DNA of 64,000 nt, taken from positions 77,001-141,000 of the forward strand of contig JAIVEN010000028.1 of the NCBI GenBank assembly GCA_026686845.1, written 5' to 3'. The DNA is from Adenanthera pavonina (taxonomy: Eukaryota; Streptophyta; Magnoliopsida; Fabales; Fabaceae). Made by a program: the position numbers and the translations under genes. This document shows positions 36,219-48,210 of this stretch, piece after piece. Every line of letters starts with the position of its first letter. Positions within the stretch are counted from its first letter, which is position 1. The notes below the pieces were generated by a model that searched no databases, had not been told where the DNA came from, and saw nothing but the letters and a program-made list of their open reading frames with translations.

Positions 36219-38312
36219 CTAATCACTTCTTCTTGGGCTTGGATTTCTTACTATAGGTCTTGCTAGAATGTCCTGCTTCAATCTTCCCAGTTTGCTCAGA
36301 TTTCTTCTCCCCCCTTTTGGCATCATCAGGGGCTGAAACATGCATAACAAGAGGAGGAATCTATGACACTGGAATTGCATGAAGAGGAATAGGGACGAAT
36401 GACACACTGGAGGGTATTTGAGGAAGAGGGACAAATGCTTCATTACTTTCTTCTGTGAGACCGAATTTAGAAAGAAATGGAGGAGGAGCTGGAGTGGCAA
36501 ACATCTCATCAAGCCTTTCTTATGTGCTTGCAGAAAGGCTTCATGTGCAGTGGCAGTAACATCTACAAAAGGAACAAGGCTTTTCTCTTTATTCAGTGCA
36601 GTTTGAACAATAGGAGCAGAGGTGATGATTACAACAAGCTTCTCCATGTGCTCAGATTATTGGAGCGACAGAATTGATTTCTGAGCATCTTCCATCTTAG
36701 GCTTGTGAGAACCTTCTTCTTGAAGGGTCTCTTCCTCTATGCTATAGTCCAAAGGTAGACCAGGGCTTGTCTAATTGCTGGAGGCTTGTAAGGTAGCAGC
36801 AGTGTCAGTAGCCCCAGTGGCAGCATCTGTTGCAGTAGGCTCAGGGGATCCTAGTTCAAAAGGACTATGAGGTTCAGGAGAGGGAGACTTGGCAGGCTCA
36901 GAGGGTCCAGGTTGAGGTGGAACTGATGTAGAAGGGATAACACTTGTGATGTCTTCATAGACATCAGTAATCACTTTCATATTCTTGGTCAAATGAAAAA
37001 TTTGATCTTGCAGGTGAGCAAACTTGACATTTTGCTCATCTTTGATGCTCAATAGGAGTGCAGAGAGATTATCATACAACTTAGTAATTTTGGTTGGCTT
37101 GGACCAGGTCAAAGGAGTGGATGGCTGGGGTGTCTGAGTTAGCTTTACTAGAGGTGAGATGGGATGTGATGGTTGTGGTAGGGGAGAAACATGCTGGGTT
37201 GGCTATGGTGAGGGCTGAATATATGGTATGGTTGCAGAGGTCCCCTCTGGTGATTGACTTTCTTCAAAGAATAGGTGTTCTGACTTTCTTGCTGCTTTGC
37301 TAATCCATCTTCCTTCTTTTCTTTCAATCCCCATCCATTGCAACTTTTCCTTCTTGAATACTTCAATGGGCTTGCCTTTTGCCTTTCTCCAAGTGTTGTA
37401 TTTTGGTGTATTGAAGTATTTTGGTGATGATTGAGGCAAAGGGCAAGGTGGAATCTCTCCTTTGATCTAGTGTCTTGATCATACATTGAAGGATAATAAA
37501 GCACATATTTAATAGCTTTCCATGGATCAGTGTAGTCATCACATTAGCTTCATCCCTTGTAATTAAATTAAAGCTTCCCCTTTTGTTGAATATGATCCTG
37601 GATACAATATAGTGCAAGATCCTGACTTGAGCACTTAGATCAGAGGGTTTCAGCAAACTCAGACGAGGCCTATTCTCACACCTTCTGAACAGGGTATTCA
37701 GGACTGTGCTCTTCTTGTAATTCAAGAATGGACCAACTTCCTTATCTGTATTTTCATCCTCATCCATGGTGATATCAATCTTGAGGCCATCTTGCCCAGG
37801 GATTTCTAAAACTTTATTGAATGTCTCATCAGAGAGCCATAGAGTTCTAAACCTCAGATGAACCTGCCATTTTTCTTTTCTGCTATTGTACAACAGATAG
37901 CATACCACATTTTGATCACCCCATCATCATATCTCTCTTTAATTTCCAACAGATTTTTATATCTCACCAACCATAACCTGACATCAAAATTGTTGGAAAT
38001 AAGAAATTCCTCCAAATTTTTACAGTGAGGTTTGATTACCTTCTTGCTACTAAACTTGGTGGTATACTCTTCCAGGATATGAGCATTGCTCTACAATGAC
38101 TTAGTGGTTAACTAGAATTCCTTAGACTCAGTACTGGACGAGGCAGAGGCAGTAGCAATAGAGACAAGTTTCTTCTAATCAGCCTTGGGAGTTGTTTTCT
38201 GCCTTTTAGATGGTGTTCCCTTGCTAGATTCGTCTTTCCTTTTCTAAGTTTCACCTCCCTTAGAGGCATACTAAGACTTCACCCACATTGGGATTTTTAA
38301 CCCTTACCATTT
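36219..38312 (-). pseudogene. third ORF of copia element (env-like position, plant transposon-protein domain)
   Basis: Between RNase H and the 3' LTR the minus strand carries a decayed ORF that is not part of the standard copia polyprotein. The central part (37363-37908) reads FRTLWLSDETFNKVLEIPGQ and LSAQVRILHYIVSRIIFNKR with TRDEANVMTTLIHGKLLN, resembling the 'putative plant transposon protein' domain often found with plant retrotransposons. Further on it is rich in Pro, Ser and Thr (VPPQPGPSEPAKSPSPEPH), and the tail is basic. Several frameshifts separate the parts. No signal peptide or clear transmembrane segment was seen, so 'envelope-like' refers to position only. Confidence 0.6.
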
Positions 38313-38509
38313 TCATGATAGATTATTGTAGAAAGATGCAAGGAAGGGGTTTATAAGGTGCGAAAAAGGAGTTTAAATGATGGAAAATGGAGATTCACAA
38401 ATGGAATTGATGAGAAATTGAGAGAGGAGGTGAATAGACTTGGGAGAAAGATGAATAGGGTTGCGTTTGTTTAGAGCGAAACCCTTCATTTTAGCTTCTG
38501 TAACTGTTC

Positions 38510-39140
38510 AGACGAATAGGGCCCAAAATTTGAATTTCAAGCAGTTACATAGCTAACTCAAAAGAAAGGCTTTCTGACAGACGAATTTTCATCTTAAAGT
38601 TCATCTAACAGAAGCTAAGTTCAAGGCACAAACTTCAATAGATGAACTTTGAACCATCAAAGTTTGAATTTTGAAAGATCAAACATTAAGCAAACAAAGA
38701 GTGAGAAATTCAACAGATGAGTTTCATCCTTGAACTTCATCTAATAGAGACCAATCATGATTGTATGCTTCAATAAATGAATTTTGAGATTCTAAAATTC
38801 AAATTTTAAATTTTTGTAAAGAGCTTTTAAAATGCATCTTTTAAGTTATTGAAATTCGCACAGTGAGCATTTTGAACAAAGTCAATATTTACATTGTTAT
38901 TCAGAAATTCAAATTTTCACCAGATGACAGATGAATTTCAAGAGACATGAAGGTACTGTAACAACATGTGAGCCACTGAAATTCATGTAATTGGCACTTA
39001 AGTTCAAATTTTAAGCATACCAATTCATTCAAAATCACAATTTAACATGAAAATTCATCTAATAACATGTAAAATTCGAATTTCGAAATGTTGAACTTAT
39101 AGATAAGGCCTACAAGTTTGAATTTCCAGCTTTGCTTCAA
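38510..39140. repeat. internal spacer repeats like those in the LTR
   Basis: Between RNase H and the third ORF there are again many copies of TTCATCTAACAGA-like and GAATTTTGA-like repeats, the same word family as in the LTRs, without overall colinearity to them. Confidence 0.6.
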
Positions 39141-39299
39141 CATCTTTTGACTATGCAGGTTTGATGAACTCCATTAGATTGATTTTCTATCATCTGGACT
39201 TATGAGGAGTACTTGCAAAATACCTTAAACAGATTCCGATGCTAAAGTTAGTATCAATTTAATGCCAGAAACTTAAATAGATTTAGTTAGAGACTTGCT

Positions 39300-40750
39300 T
39301 AAAATTCATTATGACTTATTATTCCCAATTCTCTTCTGATTTTGCACTATCTATCTTCTGCAAGTGGTTTAGTCAGAATGTCTGCAATTTGATCTTCAGT
39401 AGGGATGTATTCCAATTTGATGTCTCATTTCAAAACATGGTCCCTTATAAAGTGATGTTTTACTTCAATGTGCTTTGTCCTTGAATGTATGATTGGATTC
39501 TTTGTGATATTAATGACACTTTGATTATCACATTTTATTGGTATTTTCTTCATCTCAATCTCAAGATTTTCAAGTTGCTGCTTCATCTAAAGGACTTGAG
39601 CACAATAGCTGCCTGCTACTACATATTTAGCTTTTGTTGTGGAGAGAACCATATTGTTCTGTTTCGTGCTGAACCATGAAATCAAGGATCCTCCTAGAAA
39701 CTAACACGTTTCACTTGTTTTTTTTTCTATCAATTTTGGATCCAGCAAAGTCAGCATCAGTATATCCCATGAGCTCTTCTCCATTGTTTTTGGATACCAG
39801 AGTCCCATCCGTGATGTTCCAATAAAATATCTGAAAATTCTCTTCACAGCTTTTGCATGGGACTCTTTGGGACATGATTGGAACTTTACACACATATAGA
39901 CACTAAACATAATGTTGGGTCTACTTGCTGTTAGGTATAATAGGGGACCAATCATTCTCCTATACTGAGTTATATCAAAAGACTTTCCTCCCTCATATAT
40001 ATCAAGTTTTGTTGTGGTAGCCATAGAAGTCCCCATTGATTTGACGTTTTCCATTCCAAACTTTTTCAATAGCTCCTTCAGATATTTTGATTGATTGAGA
40101 AAGATGCCATCATCACATTATTTAATTTGTAGTCCAAGGAAGAAGTTGAGCTCACCCATCATTGGTATTTCAAATTCACTCTACATTAACTTAAAGAGAT
40201 TCTTGCAAAGAGATTCATTAGTAGCACCAATATAATATCATTAGCATAAATTTGGATAATAAGCAAGTCTTTATTTTCCTTCTTAGTAAGCAGTGTTGTA
40301 TATACTTTTCCTCTGTTAAATCCTTTTTCAGTTAGGAAATTGCTTAACCTTTCGTACCATGCTCTAAGTTCCTGTTTTAAGTCATAAAGAGCTTTCTTCA
40401 GTTTATAAATATGGTTTGACTTTGTTGAGTCCTCAAAACCTGGAGGTTGATTAACATAAACCTTTTCTATGATATAACCATTCAAAAGAGCACTTTTTAC
40501 ATCAATTTGATACAACATTATGTCTTTTTTGCACGCATAGGTTAAAAGGATTCTTGCTTCCAATCTAGCAATTGGAGCAAAAGTTTCCTCATAATCTATG
40601 CTTTCCTCTTGATTATATCCTTTGACTACTAATTTAGCTTTGTTTTTTATAATTGTTCTAGATTCATCAAGTTTATTTCTGAATACTCATTTAGTTCCAA
40701 TAATTGGGTGATTCTTGGGCCTAGAAACTAAATCCCAAACTTGATTTCTT
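39300..40750 (-). pseudogene. copia reverse transcriptase and RNase H
   Basis: RT: QIDVKSALLNGYIIEKVYVN, QPPGFEDSTKSNHIYKLKKA and LYDLKQELRAWYERLSNFL. The catalytic YVDD is changed to YAND (IIQIYANDIIL), so the enzyme is dead. RNase H follows with RRMIGPLLYLTASRPNIMFS, YTDADFAGSKIDRKK and decayed C-terminal text. Stops and frameshifts at about 40185, 40080 and 39700. Confidence 0.88.
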
Positions 40751-40869
40751 TCAAACTGATTAAGCTTGTCTTGCATAGCTAATATCCAATATTCATCTGT
40801 TAGAGCTTCTTCAGTACAATTAGGTTCAATTTTGAGAAATAAATACATAGTTATTTACTTGATCCCTAA

Positions 40870-43560
40870 ATTATCTTCTAGTTTTGACATTTTCTTTAAC
40901 ACCCTCAATCACTTGATCAACTGGATGACTCCTTTGATATCTCCAAGCCCTAAGGAGTTCTTGAGAAATTTCTTCATTATTTTCACATTCAATATCTCTC
41001 TCCCAAATATCTTCCTCTACATTAGTAGATTCAGATATTTTAGGAGGTTTAATTTTATCTTTTTTAGAAAAATTCAAATTCTTAAAGCTAGAGATAAGAT
41101 TATCCCTATCTATGGCATGCTTAGAAATAGTTTCATTTTCAATTAAAACTACATGCATAGATTCTTCCATAGTTCTAGTCTTTTTATTGAATACCCTATA
41201 TACTTTACTTCTATTAAAATAGCCAATGAATCTACTGATGTGTCCATTTTATATAAGTAAAATACCCATGTTTAAGCTCTAAATTACATTTAAATATGTT
41301 TATATTGATATATTTTAGCATGATTTTACACATTTTGATATTTCATGGTGTTATAGGCTCATTTGGAAGCATTCGGAGAAAAAACGTTACAAATCGTTCA
41401 TGCTGAAAAGTTTCAACACTTTTTGGTATTTTAATCATAACTCTCACATCTGAACTCCGATTGAGGTGATTTAAGATGCTTTGGAAATCTAAGATATAGA
41501 GCTACAACTTGTATGTTTTGAGTTTTCCTAAATTTCAACTTTATTATGATAAAAATTGAACGCAAAGTCTCAATATGAGCTGGTAACTTTTTGAAGCTGA
41601 ACGGAGAAGTGTCCGTATAGACAGAAGTACTCGACGCTGGGTCAAACTTATCCAGTACTGGGTCAACTCATTTTGAACATTTTTAAAGCTTTTAGAGGCA
41701 CCCAGTACCATATTGGATGGGCATATGGCCACCCACCACCGGGTCAAGCATTTAAGGTTTATAAAAACATATTTTTGACACATTTTTGTGATATTTTGGG
41801 CTTTTATGGGCTTCTAAATTTTTTCTATATAAGGAGACACAATAGAAACACAAGGGGAGATTCAGAAACGCACTCAGAAGCCAGAGAATATAGTTCAAAA
41901 CACATTTGAGAGCAACTAGGAGCATCTTATAGAGTGAGAGCAAGGAAATTTTGGGAGTATTAATGATAGATTTACTCTTCTCTAATATAACTCTATTTTC
42001 TTATTATTTCACTATGATTTAGGATTTTAGTTTTGATTTGATTTCTAATTCTATGAGTAGCTAAATTTCCCAGTCGGGGGTAGGGATGTAGCCTGACTGA
42101 GATGAATTGAATTTGTTTCTCTAGTTAAGACTCTGTTGATTTGTTCTTCAAGTTATAATTAATTTATCTTTTTATTATATTTATCTCTCTTGTGCGTTCA
42201 TGTGGATTTTATACTTGATTACCATAGAATCTACTTAATGGGTAAACTTTATAGACTGAGAGGTGAAGAGTGATTATAGATTTAGAGAGATAAACATAAA
42301 TAACTAATCTATAGATATAATTAGAAATTCATGGTGATATATGTTGTAGTTTTTAGGGTTTAATTAGGAATTTTAATTGCGCAAGAGTGAATTGAATCCT
42401 AATTAAATATTGACTAATTGACCAAGAGGTAATTAAGATGCTTTAGGAACAACGGTCATTATAATTATGTAGAGTTTAACTAAGAAATAAAATCTAGTTA
42501 TTCCATAAGGTGAATCCTGATCCCTTGACACTTCTAAAACTGAACTAAAACTCAGACATCATTTTGTTTTCTATTTCTTTCCTTTTTAATTTGAATTCTT
42601 AATTTGATGATCACTTGCTTTTGAAATTAAGAGTTTAGACTATCAATTTACTACCTCCCTTGGGTTCGACCTTTAGAATACTCCGGAGATTTTTTTATTG
42701 TTGCAATCGACCCTGTATACTTGCAGGATCCCAATCATATACCTTCATCTGATTTAGCATCAAACTTACCCAGATTCTCTTTTCCATTGTTATGGATAAA
42801 GCATTTGCATCTAAACACATGCAGGTGTGAGAGATTTGATTTTCTTCCTTTGTAAAGCTCATAAGGTGTCTTCCTCAGAATTAGTCTGATTTATGCTCTA
42901 TTAATGATGTAGCTTGCTGTGTTTACTGCATTAGCCCAGAAATATTAAGGAAGCTCCTTTTTGTTTAGCATTGCTCTTGCTATTTCTCCCAACATCTTGT
43001 TCTTCCTCTTCACCAATCCATTTTGCTTAGGAGTCCTTGGAGCTGAAAAGTTGTGATCAATTTCATGCTCTTCATAATATTCCAAAAAACTTGAATTTTT
43101 GAATTATCCTTCATGATCAGACCTGATAGACACAATGAAAATAGCTTTATTATTTTGCACTTTCTTGGTTAAGGTTATAAATGCATCAAATGTTTCATCT
43201 TTGAAGGAAAGGAACAAAGTCCAAGTAAATCTAAATTAATCATCTACAATTACAAGCACATACAAGTTACCACAAATACTTTTTACTCTAGATGGACCTA
43301 TTAGGTCCATGTGTAATAATTGCAGTGGTCTAGATGTAGTGATTACATTTAGTTTGTTTCCTTTTGAGGCATGCATCACATTCTCTATCCTTTTCAAAAG
43401 AAATTTTCGGTAAACTAGTAACTAATTCATTCTTAATTATTTTGGTTAGTTGGTTCATATTAACATAAGCTGGTCTTATATGTCACAACCAACTTTTATT
43501 ATCTTTACTAATTAAACATATAGAGTCTAAGGAAGGAAGTTTATCTAGATCAATGGTATA
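40870..43560 (-). pseudogene. copia integrase, split by a solo LTR
   Basis: The N-terminal side (42743-43560) has many stops but still shows GKENLGKFDAKSDEG at the junction. The C-terminal side (40870-41230) continues with FIGYFNRSKVYRVFNKK and TMEESMHVVLIENE. The two sides meet in frame if the inserted LTR and one copy of its target duplication are disregarded, which fixes the insertion point. Confidence 0.82.
41236..42737. mobile_element. 1502-bp solo LTR inserted in the copia integrase
   Basis: Ends TGATGTGTCC and ...CCCAATCA fit TG...CA. The flanks TCTAC (41231-41235) and TATAC (42738-42742) are a 5-bp duplication with one mismatch. Near the 3' end it has CCCTTGGGTTCGACC and TATACTTGCAGG, text typical of LTR ends of Athila/Tat-type gypsy elements. 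No internal gag-pol is present. Family naming is inferred; the solo-LTR structure is seen directly. Confidence 0.8.
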
Positions 43561-43608
43561 GTAGTTACCATCCCTTTGAGCTTTGAAGACAACTTTGTGA
43601 TCACTTTT

Positions 43609-43872
43609 TCAAATGACCAGGTGGAACTTTGAGTCAAATAGTGTCCAATTCTCTTTGTCACATGTCTGACTCATACTTAGCAAGTTGTGGTTGAGGCCAA
43701 TTACAAACAGTACCTCTTCTATGGATGTTTCAGAATTTTTACCTATGATACCAATGCCAACTATTCTGCCATATTTGTCACCTTCAAATGTCACTTTTCC
43801 TCCTTTCTTGTCTCTTAGAGTGATGAACTTTTCCTTATCACCAGTCATGTGTCTTGAACATGCACTATCCAT
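43609..43872 (-). pseudogene. copia aspartic protease
   Basis: Begins MDSACSRHMTGDKEKFITL, the pre-integrase protease start of copia elements. The catalytic D-S/T-G reads DSA, so the site is mutated. It ends NLLSMSQTCDKENWTLFDS. Confidence 0.85.
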
Positions 43873-44041
43873 ATATCATTTGTTGCTTTTGCTAGCTTTG
43901 AGATAGATCTGCAAAATAAAGTTTAGTTTTTCTTTTTAGGTACCCAAATCTGTTTGAGTCCTTTTCTGTCAGTGGCATTCTCCTTAGATACAGATGTACC
44001 TTTAAGAACCTATTCTACCTTCCTGCCAAGTGTATTTTTCT

Positions 44042-45714
44042 TTAACCAACATGAATTGGAGACATGCCCCTTCTTGTTACAAAAGTGGCAAGTGATAAAG
44101 GGATTGTTAGATTGTGATCAGGAAGAAAGCAATGCAAATAATATTTTTTTTTCACAAATATGGGTTGGACATAAGATTCAATCGATTTCAAATTGTAACT
44201 TTTCTTCTCATGTCTATTTGCATGTATAAAGTGTCTCATATATAAATTTTGATTTTTCTTTTCATTCTTTTCCTTGACTGCACAAGGATCATAACTAAGA
44301 CCATCTTTTCCTTGTGCAATTCTCTGACTTCCTAATAATGCAAATAACATGTTCTTACCCTTGCTTAGTTTAGCCATGCTTTTCAAAAGATATTCATTAT
44401 TTTTCTTTAGTTCAATGCATGATGCACAACAAATAGATTTAGCTTTATGTTGAGATGCAGTGTTAGTCATTCTGCAATATGATTCTAACTTGCTAATCTT
44501 CCTTTTAGCTAATTTTAGTTCTTTTGTAGTTTTAATGAATTCATCATGCATATCATGAAATGCATCAAGTAGTTCAGAATATGAGGGTTCAGGATCATCT
44601 ACCTCATCTTCATGGTCACTGTCAGATGAATTTTGAGTTTCTTCTACTGCTTGTGCCATCAGATATATGTTGGCAATCTCTTCTTCATCTTCATCCTCCT
44701 TATTAGAGCTGTTGCCCCATATTGAAGAGATGTAGGCCTTTTTCTTTTTGCCTTTGTAGCCACTTTCTTTTCTTTCTCCTCCTTTTTCAAGAATTGTGTG
44801 CATTCCCAATTGATGTGCCATTGCTTTTTACATTCATACCAGGTGATAGGCTCTTTGCTCTCTTTCTTGCTGTCTGCAGTTGCTTCTTTCTTGAAGAACT
44901 TTTTATTTCTCTTTTTGTTGTAGAATCTCCCAAATTTTCTGACTAATATAGCCAGAGTTTCTTCATCCAGTTCTTCTTTATCATCAGAGTCTTCTTCTTA
45001 TTCTTCTACAGATTTTAATGCAAGAGCCTTTTTCTTCTTGTCTTGTCTAGCATCCTTGTGAGCTTTTATCTTGCCCTCACATTCTTCAAGACTGTCGAAG
45101 AGAGTTATAACAGAAGCCATTGACTCTCCTCTAGCTTCTTCTATGGCTGTTACTTTTAGTTGCCATTCAAAAGGAAAAGCTCTAAGAATTTTTCTGACTT
45201 TCTCTGGTTGTATATACTCCTTACCGAGACTCTTCAGTTGATTCACAATAAGGGTGAATCTTTTCTACAGGTCTTTGATGTTCTCACCTTCTATCATTCT
45301 AAAACTTTTATATTCATCAATGTAGGAATTTAATTTGTTCTCCTTCACTCTAGTAGTTCCTTCATGAACAATTTCTAGGGTGTCTCACATTCCTTCGACT
45401 GTGGTACATTAAGACACCCTATAAAATTCGTCCTGATTGAGTACATTGATCAAATAGTGTTTTGCCTTGTAGTTGAGCAGGACTCTTCTCTTGTCTTCCT
45501 CATTCCATTCCTCCTCTGGCTTTTCTTTGTACTTGCCATCATCCTGCAGCTTCATTGGGACAAAATTGCCTTTCTAGATAACTGACCAGATATCTAAATC
45601 AATGAACTGGAGATAGATCTATATTCTCATCTTCCCGTATTCATAGTGCTCTCCACTGAAGCTAGGAGGTCTGCTAGTGTTGTTTCCTTCAGGAAGAATG
45701 TTTTTTTCTAGAAC
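44042..45714 (-). pseudogene. copia gag with CCHC knuckles
   Basis: Starts MAGSRKKHSS at about 45714, just after the primer-binding site. The core is interrupted by stops and contains NQLKSLGKEYIQPEKVRKIL and ALPFEWQLKVTA-like text (RAFPFEWQLKVTAIEEARGE). A damaged knuckle WYECKKQWHINWEC lies near 44830 (first Cys lost), followed by an acidic region (EDEDEEEIAN; DSDHEDEVDDPEPS), a coiled coil and a second knuckle CHFCNKKGHVSNSCW in a shifted frame near 44060-44100. Confidence 0.85.
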
Positions 45715-45775
45715 CAGCCATATATTCTCCTAGATTGTTAGATCTTTTTGTTTGGAGTCCAGGCTTGATACCACT

Positions 45776-47293
45776 TGTTAGGTTTGCTAGCTTTCCAAGA
45801 AGAGAGTGAATTGGGAAGTTTAAAATTTTTTGCAAAATTGTAAAAGAACAATGAAAGTAAAAGTTACAGAAAACAGAGTACTGAATATAAAAGGCAATTT
45901 GTAAAGTAGAGGAAGAGAGGACACAAAGATTTATCCTGGCTCGGTCTACTCCTCTTAACCTACATCTATTCCTCAAGCCACCACTTGAGATTTTCCACTA
46001 TCCTGCAAGAATGCAGTGAGCTCCTTGCAATGTCACAATGCAGCCTTGTGCTCTATTTTAAGAGCTTACAAATTTTCACTCTGCACTTTAGCAAAAATGT
46101 TTCCTAAATCCCTTGTAAAAACCCCTAACAAGAAAATCTTTTTTCCAGATGAAGAAAAGATTAGTTACAGAAAGAAAAGCTCTCTAATATAGAATAAATG
46201 TGATAGTTGAAGTGCAATAAATGAAGTGTGAGTAAGTGGAAGATTTTTTCTAATGATTTCAACAGAGTTTCAGTATATACAGCATAAAATCATTACCCAC
46301 AACTTCAAATGAAGTTCTATTTATAGATTTATGTCTTAACTATACATTAGACACAAGATCTAACTGTTAGAGATGTTACCCAACGGTTATTTTGTAAAAC
46401 TAGCTATTCACCAACCGCATTTAATGCATCTGACACTCTAAAATTCAAATTTTTATGTATCAACAGATGAATTTCACAGAGATCATAAGCTAAAGATTTT
46501 AATGTTGAACTTCCAAAAATTGTCTGTTTAAAAGTGAAATTCAAATTTTGGTTTTACAAATATTTCCCATATTAAAACATGTGAATTTTCAAGTTTAAAG
46601 TGCATTTGTTGATTGTGAACAATTGTCTCATATTACTACAGTGTACTCAAAGTTTGAATTTTGGGGATCCAAAATTCGTCTGTCAGTAAGTAACTCAATA
46701 TGACATAAGAGTTCTACTTTTTGAAATTCAAATTTTGAACTTTCAAAATTCGTCTATCAGAGAAACCTCTAATCAGACTTATACGTTCTCATTCCAAAGT
46801 TCAAATTTTGAAAACCAAAGTTCATTTGTCAAAGGAATTGACTTTGAACTCTTTTTGCACTTTAATATCAGACGAACTTTAGCATAGGTTCAAACAAATT
46901 TTCAATTTTTCCCAAATTATGCTTGACTTGAAATTCAAATTTCAATCAACTGAAATTTGTCTGATAGAGATGACTTCTCTGTAACTTCAAATTTCAGCTA
47001 GTAAAGTTCAAATTTTCAATGATACAAATGGAGTTTAACAGTTCAAAATTTGTCTGTTAGTCAATATTTTTCAAATTTAATATAAGTTAGCATAGGATAA
47101 TTGAAAAACACATATTTAAAACTAGTGGGAGTGAAATCAAAGCCTTTTACTTTGTAAACACTATGAGAAATCCTAACACTTAATCTTTTACTAATTTCTT
47201 CTTGGATTTCTTCACTTGATTGCTCTATTATCCTTTTAATATCTTCCTTCCAAGCTCTAGTTGTTTAGAATCATCAAAACACTTGATTCAACA
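45776..47293 (-). repeat. 5' LTR of the 12.9-kb copia element
   Basis: Partner of 34426-35934. On the plus strand it starts TGTTAGGTTTGCTAGC and ends GATTCAACA. Confidence 0.9.
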
Positions 47294-47419
47294 ATAACTA
47301 AGTTAATGACTATGTAGTATAACAGGTAACTTATGTTGTATTTACAATGGAGGAATGAGTAGAAATGATTAAGAAAATTTAAAAAATGTTAAACTAAAAA
47401 TGGAATGAATTCTATACTA

Positions 47420-48210
47420 GATGCAATGCAAGTTTGAGGGGGTTTTTAGTTCAATTTAAGTTTAAGAAAATTTGAAATGTAAACAGAACAATTAACAAAC
47501 AAATGAGAGAATTTGAAAATAGCAAAGTGGTAGGAAGTGGATTCAAGAACAATATCAATTAAGTATGATGCTTTCCAATGTAAATAGAGAATTTGCCAAT
47601 CACAAGAGTTAGAATGACTCTACAAGGGATTTTATAAGGGAATTGATTTAATAAAGTGATAATGTTAAGCCAAACCAAAGTTCTTCAATCCAAGTGTGAG
47701 AATTCAACCATTACAACACATAAATTTCTTCTTAACATTTATTTAAACACTTGGTAGATGTGTCACTTTATTAGATTCTAAATTCATTAGATTTTCTTTA
47801 ATTTCATTATCTTACATTGATCATTATAGTCCAAAACCAATGCTAACCAATCATTTAACTCATCTAAAACAACAATTTAACTATCCTAATTCACTAACCA
47901 TGCAATTAAGATAGTTAAACTACAATTGAAGATAAGAAAATGTTGGTTGAAAACTTATTATGACATTAGCATCAAAATACCAATCCAATTACATAAATTA
48001 AAAAAACTCTCTCAAATGAAATTGACCAAATTAATTCCAATGTTCAATAACTAAATCAATTTCAAACTATAATCTTAACATAAAGATTCAGTACAAAAAT
48101 CCAAAACAAAACAATTCTAGCTAAGAAAATAGTAAAAAAGTAAGAAAATCCCTCTGTAGACAATGAATCCAATGCTCCTCATGACTTCTTCCCTTTCTCT
48201 ATTGCAAGGC
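47420..48210 (-). repeat. right arm of the 0.8-kb inverted repeat
   Basis: Reverse complement of 33617-34410. Leaving out the copia element, the two arms are separated by only about 135 bp. Confidence 0.8.

Larger units (their letters stand above)
34426..47293 (-). mobile_element. 12.9-kb Ty1/copia element (SIRE/Maximus-like), full length but degenerate
   Basis: LTRs 34426-35934 and 45776-47293 (about 1.5 kb) are flanked by a perfect 5-bp duplication ATAAC (34421-34425; 47294-47298). On the minus strand the 5' LTR ends CTAACA and is followed by TGGTATCAAGCCTGG (primer-binding site); AAAAAAAGGGAGAA before the 3' LTR is the polypurine tract. Order on the minus strand: gag, protease, integrase, RT, RNase H, then an extra ORF before the 3' LTR. 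Size, long LTRs and the extra ORF suggest the SIRE/Maximus lineage; that assignment is inferred. The LTRs differ at about 10% of the positions compared, so the insertion is old. A 1.5-kb solo LTR (41236-42737) interrupts the integrase. The element lies in the loop of the 33617-34410 / 47420-48210 inverted repeat. Confidence 0.9.
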
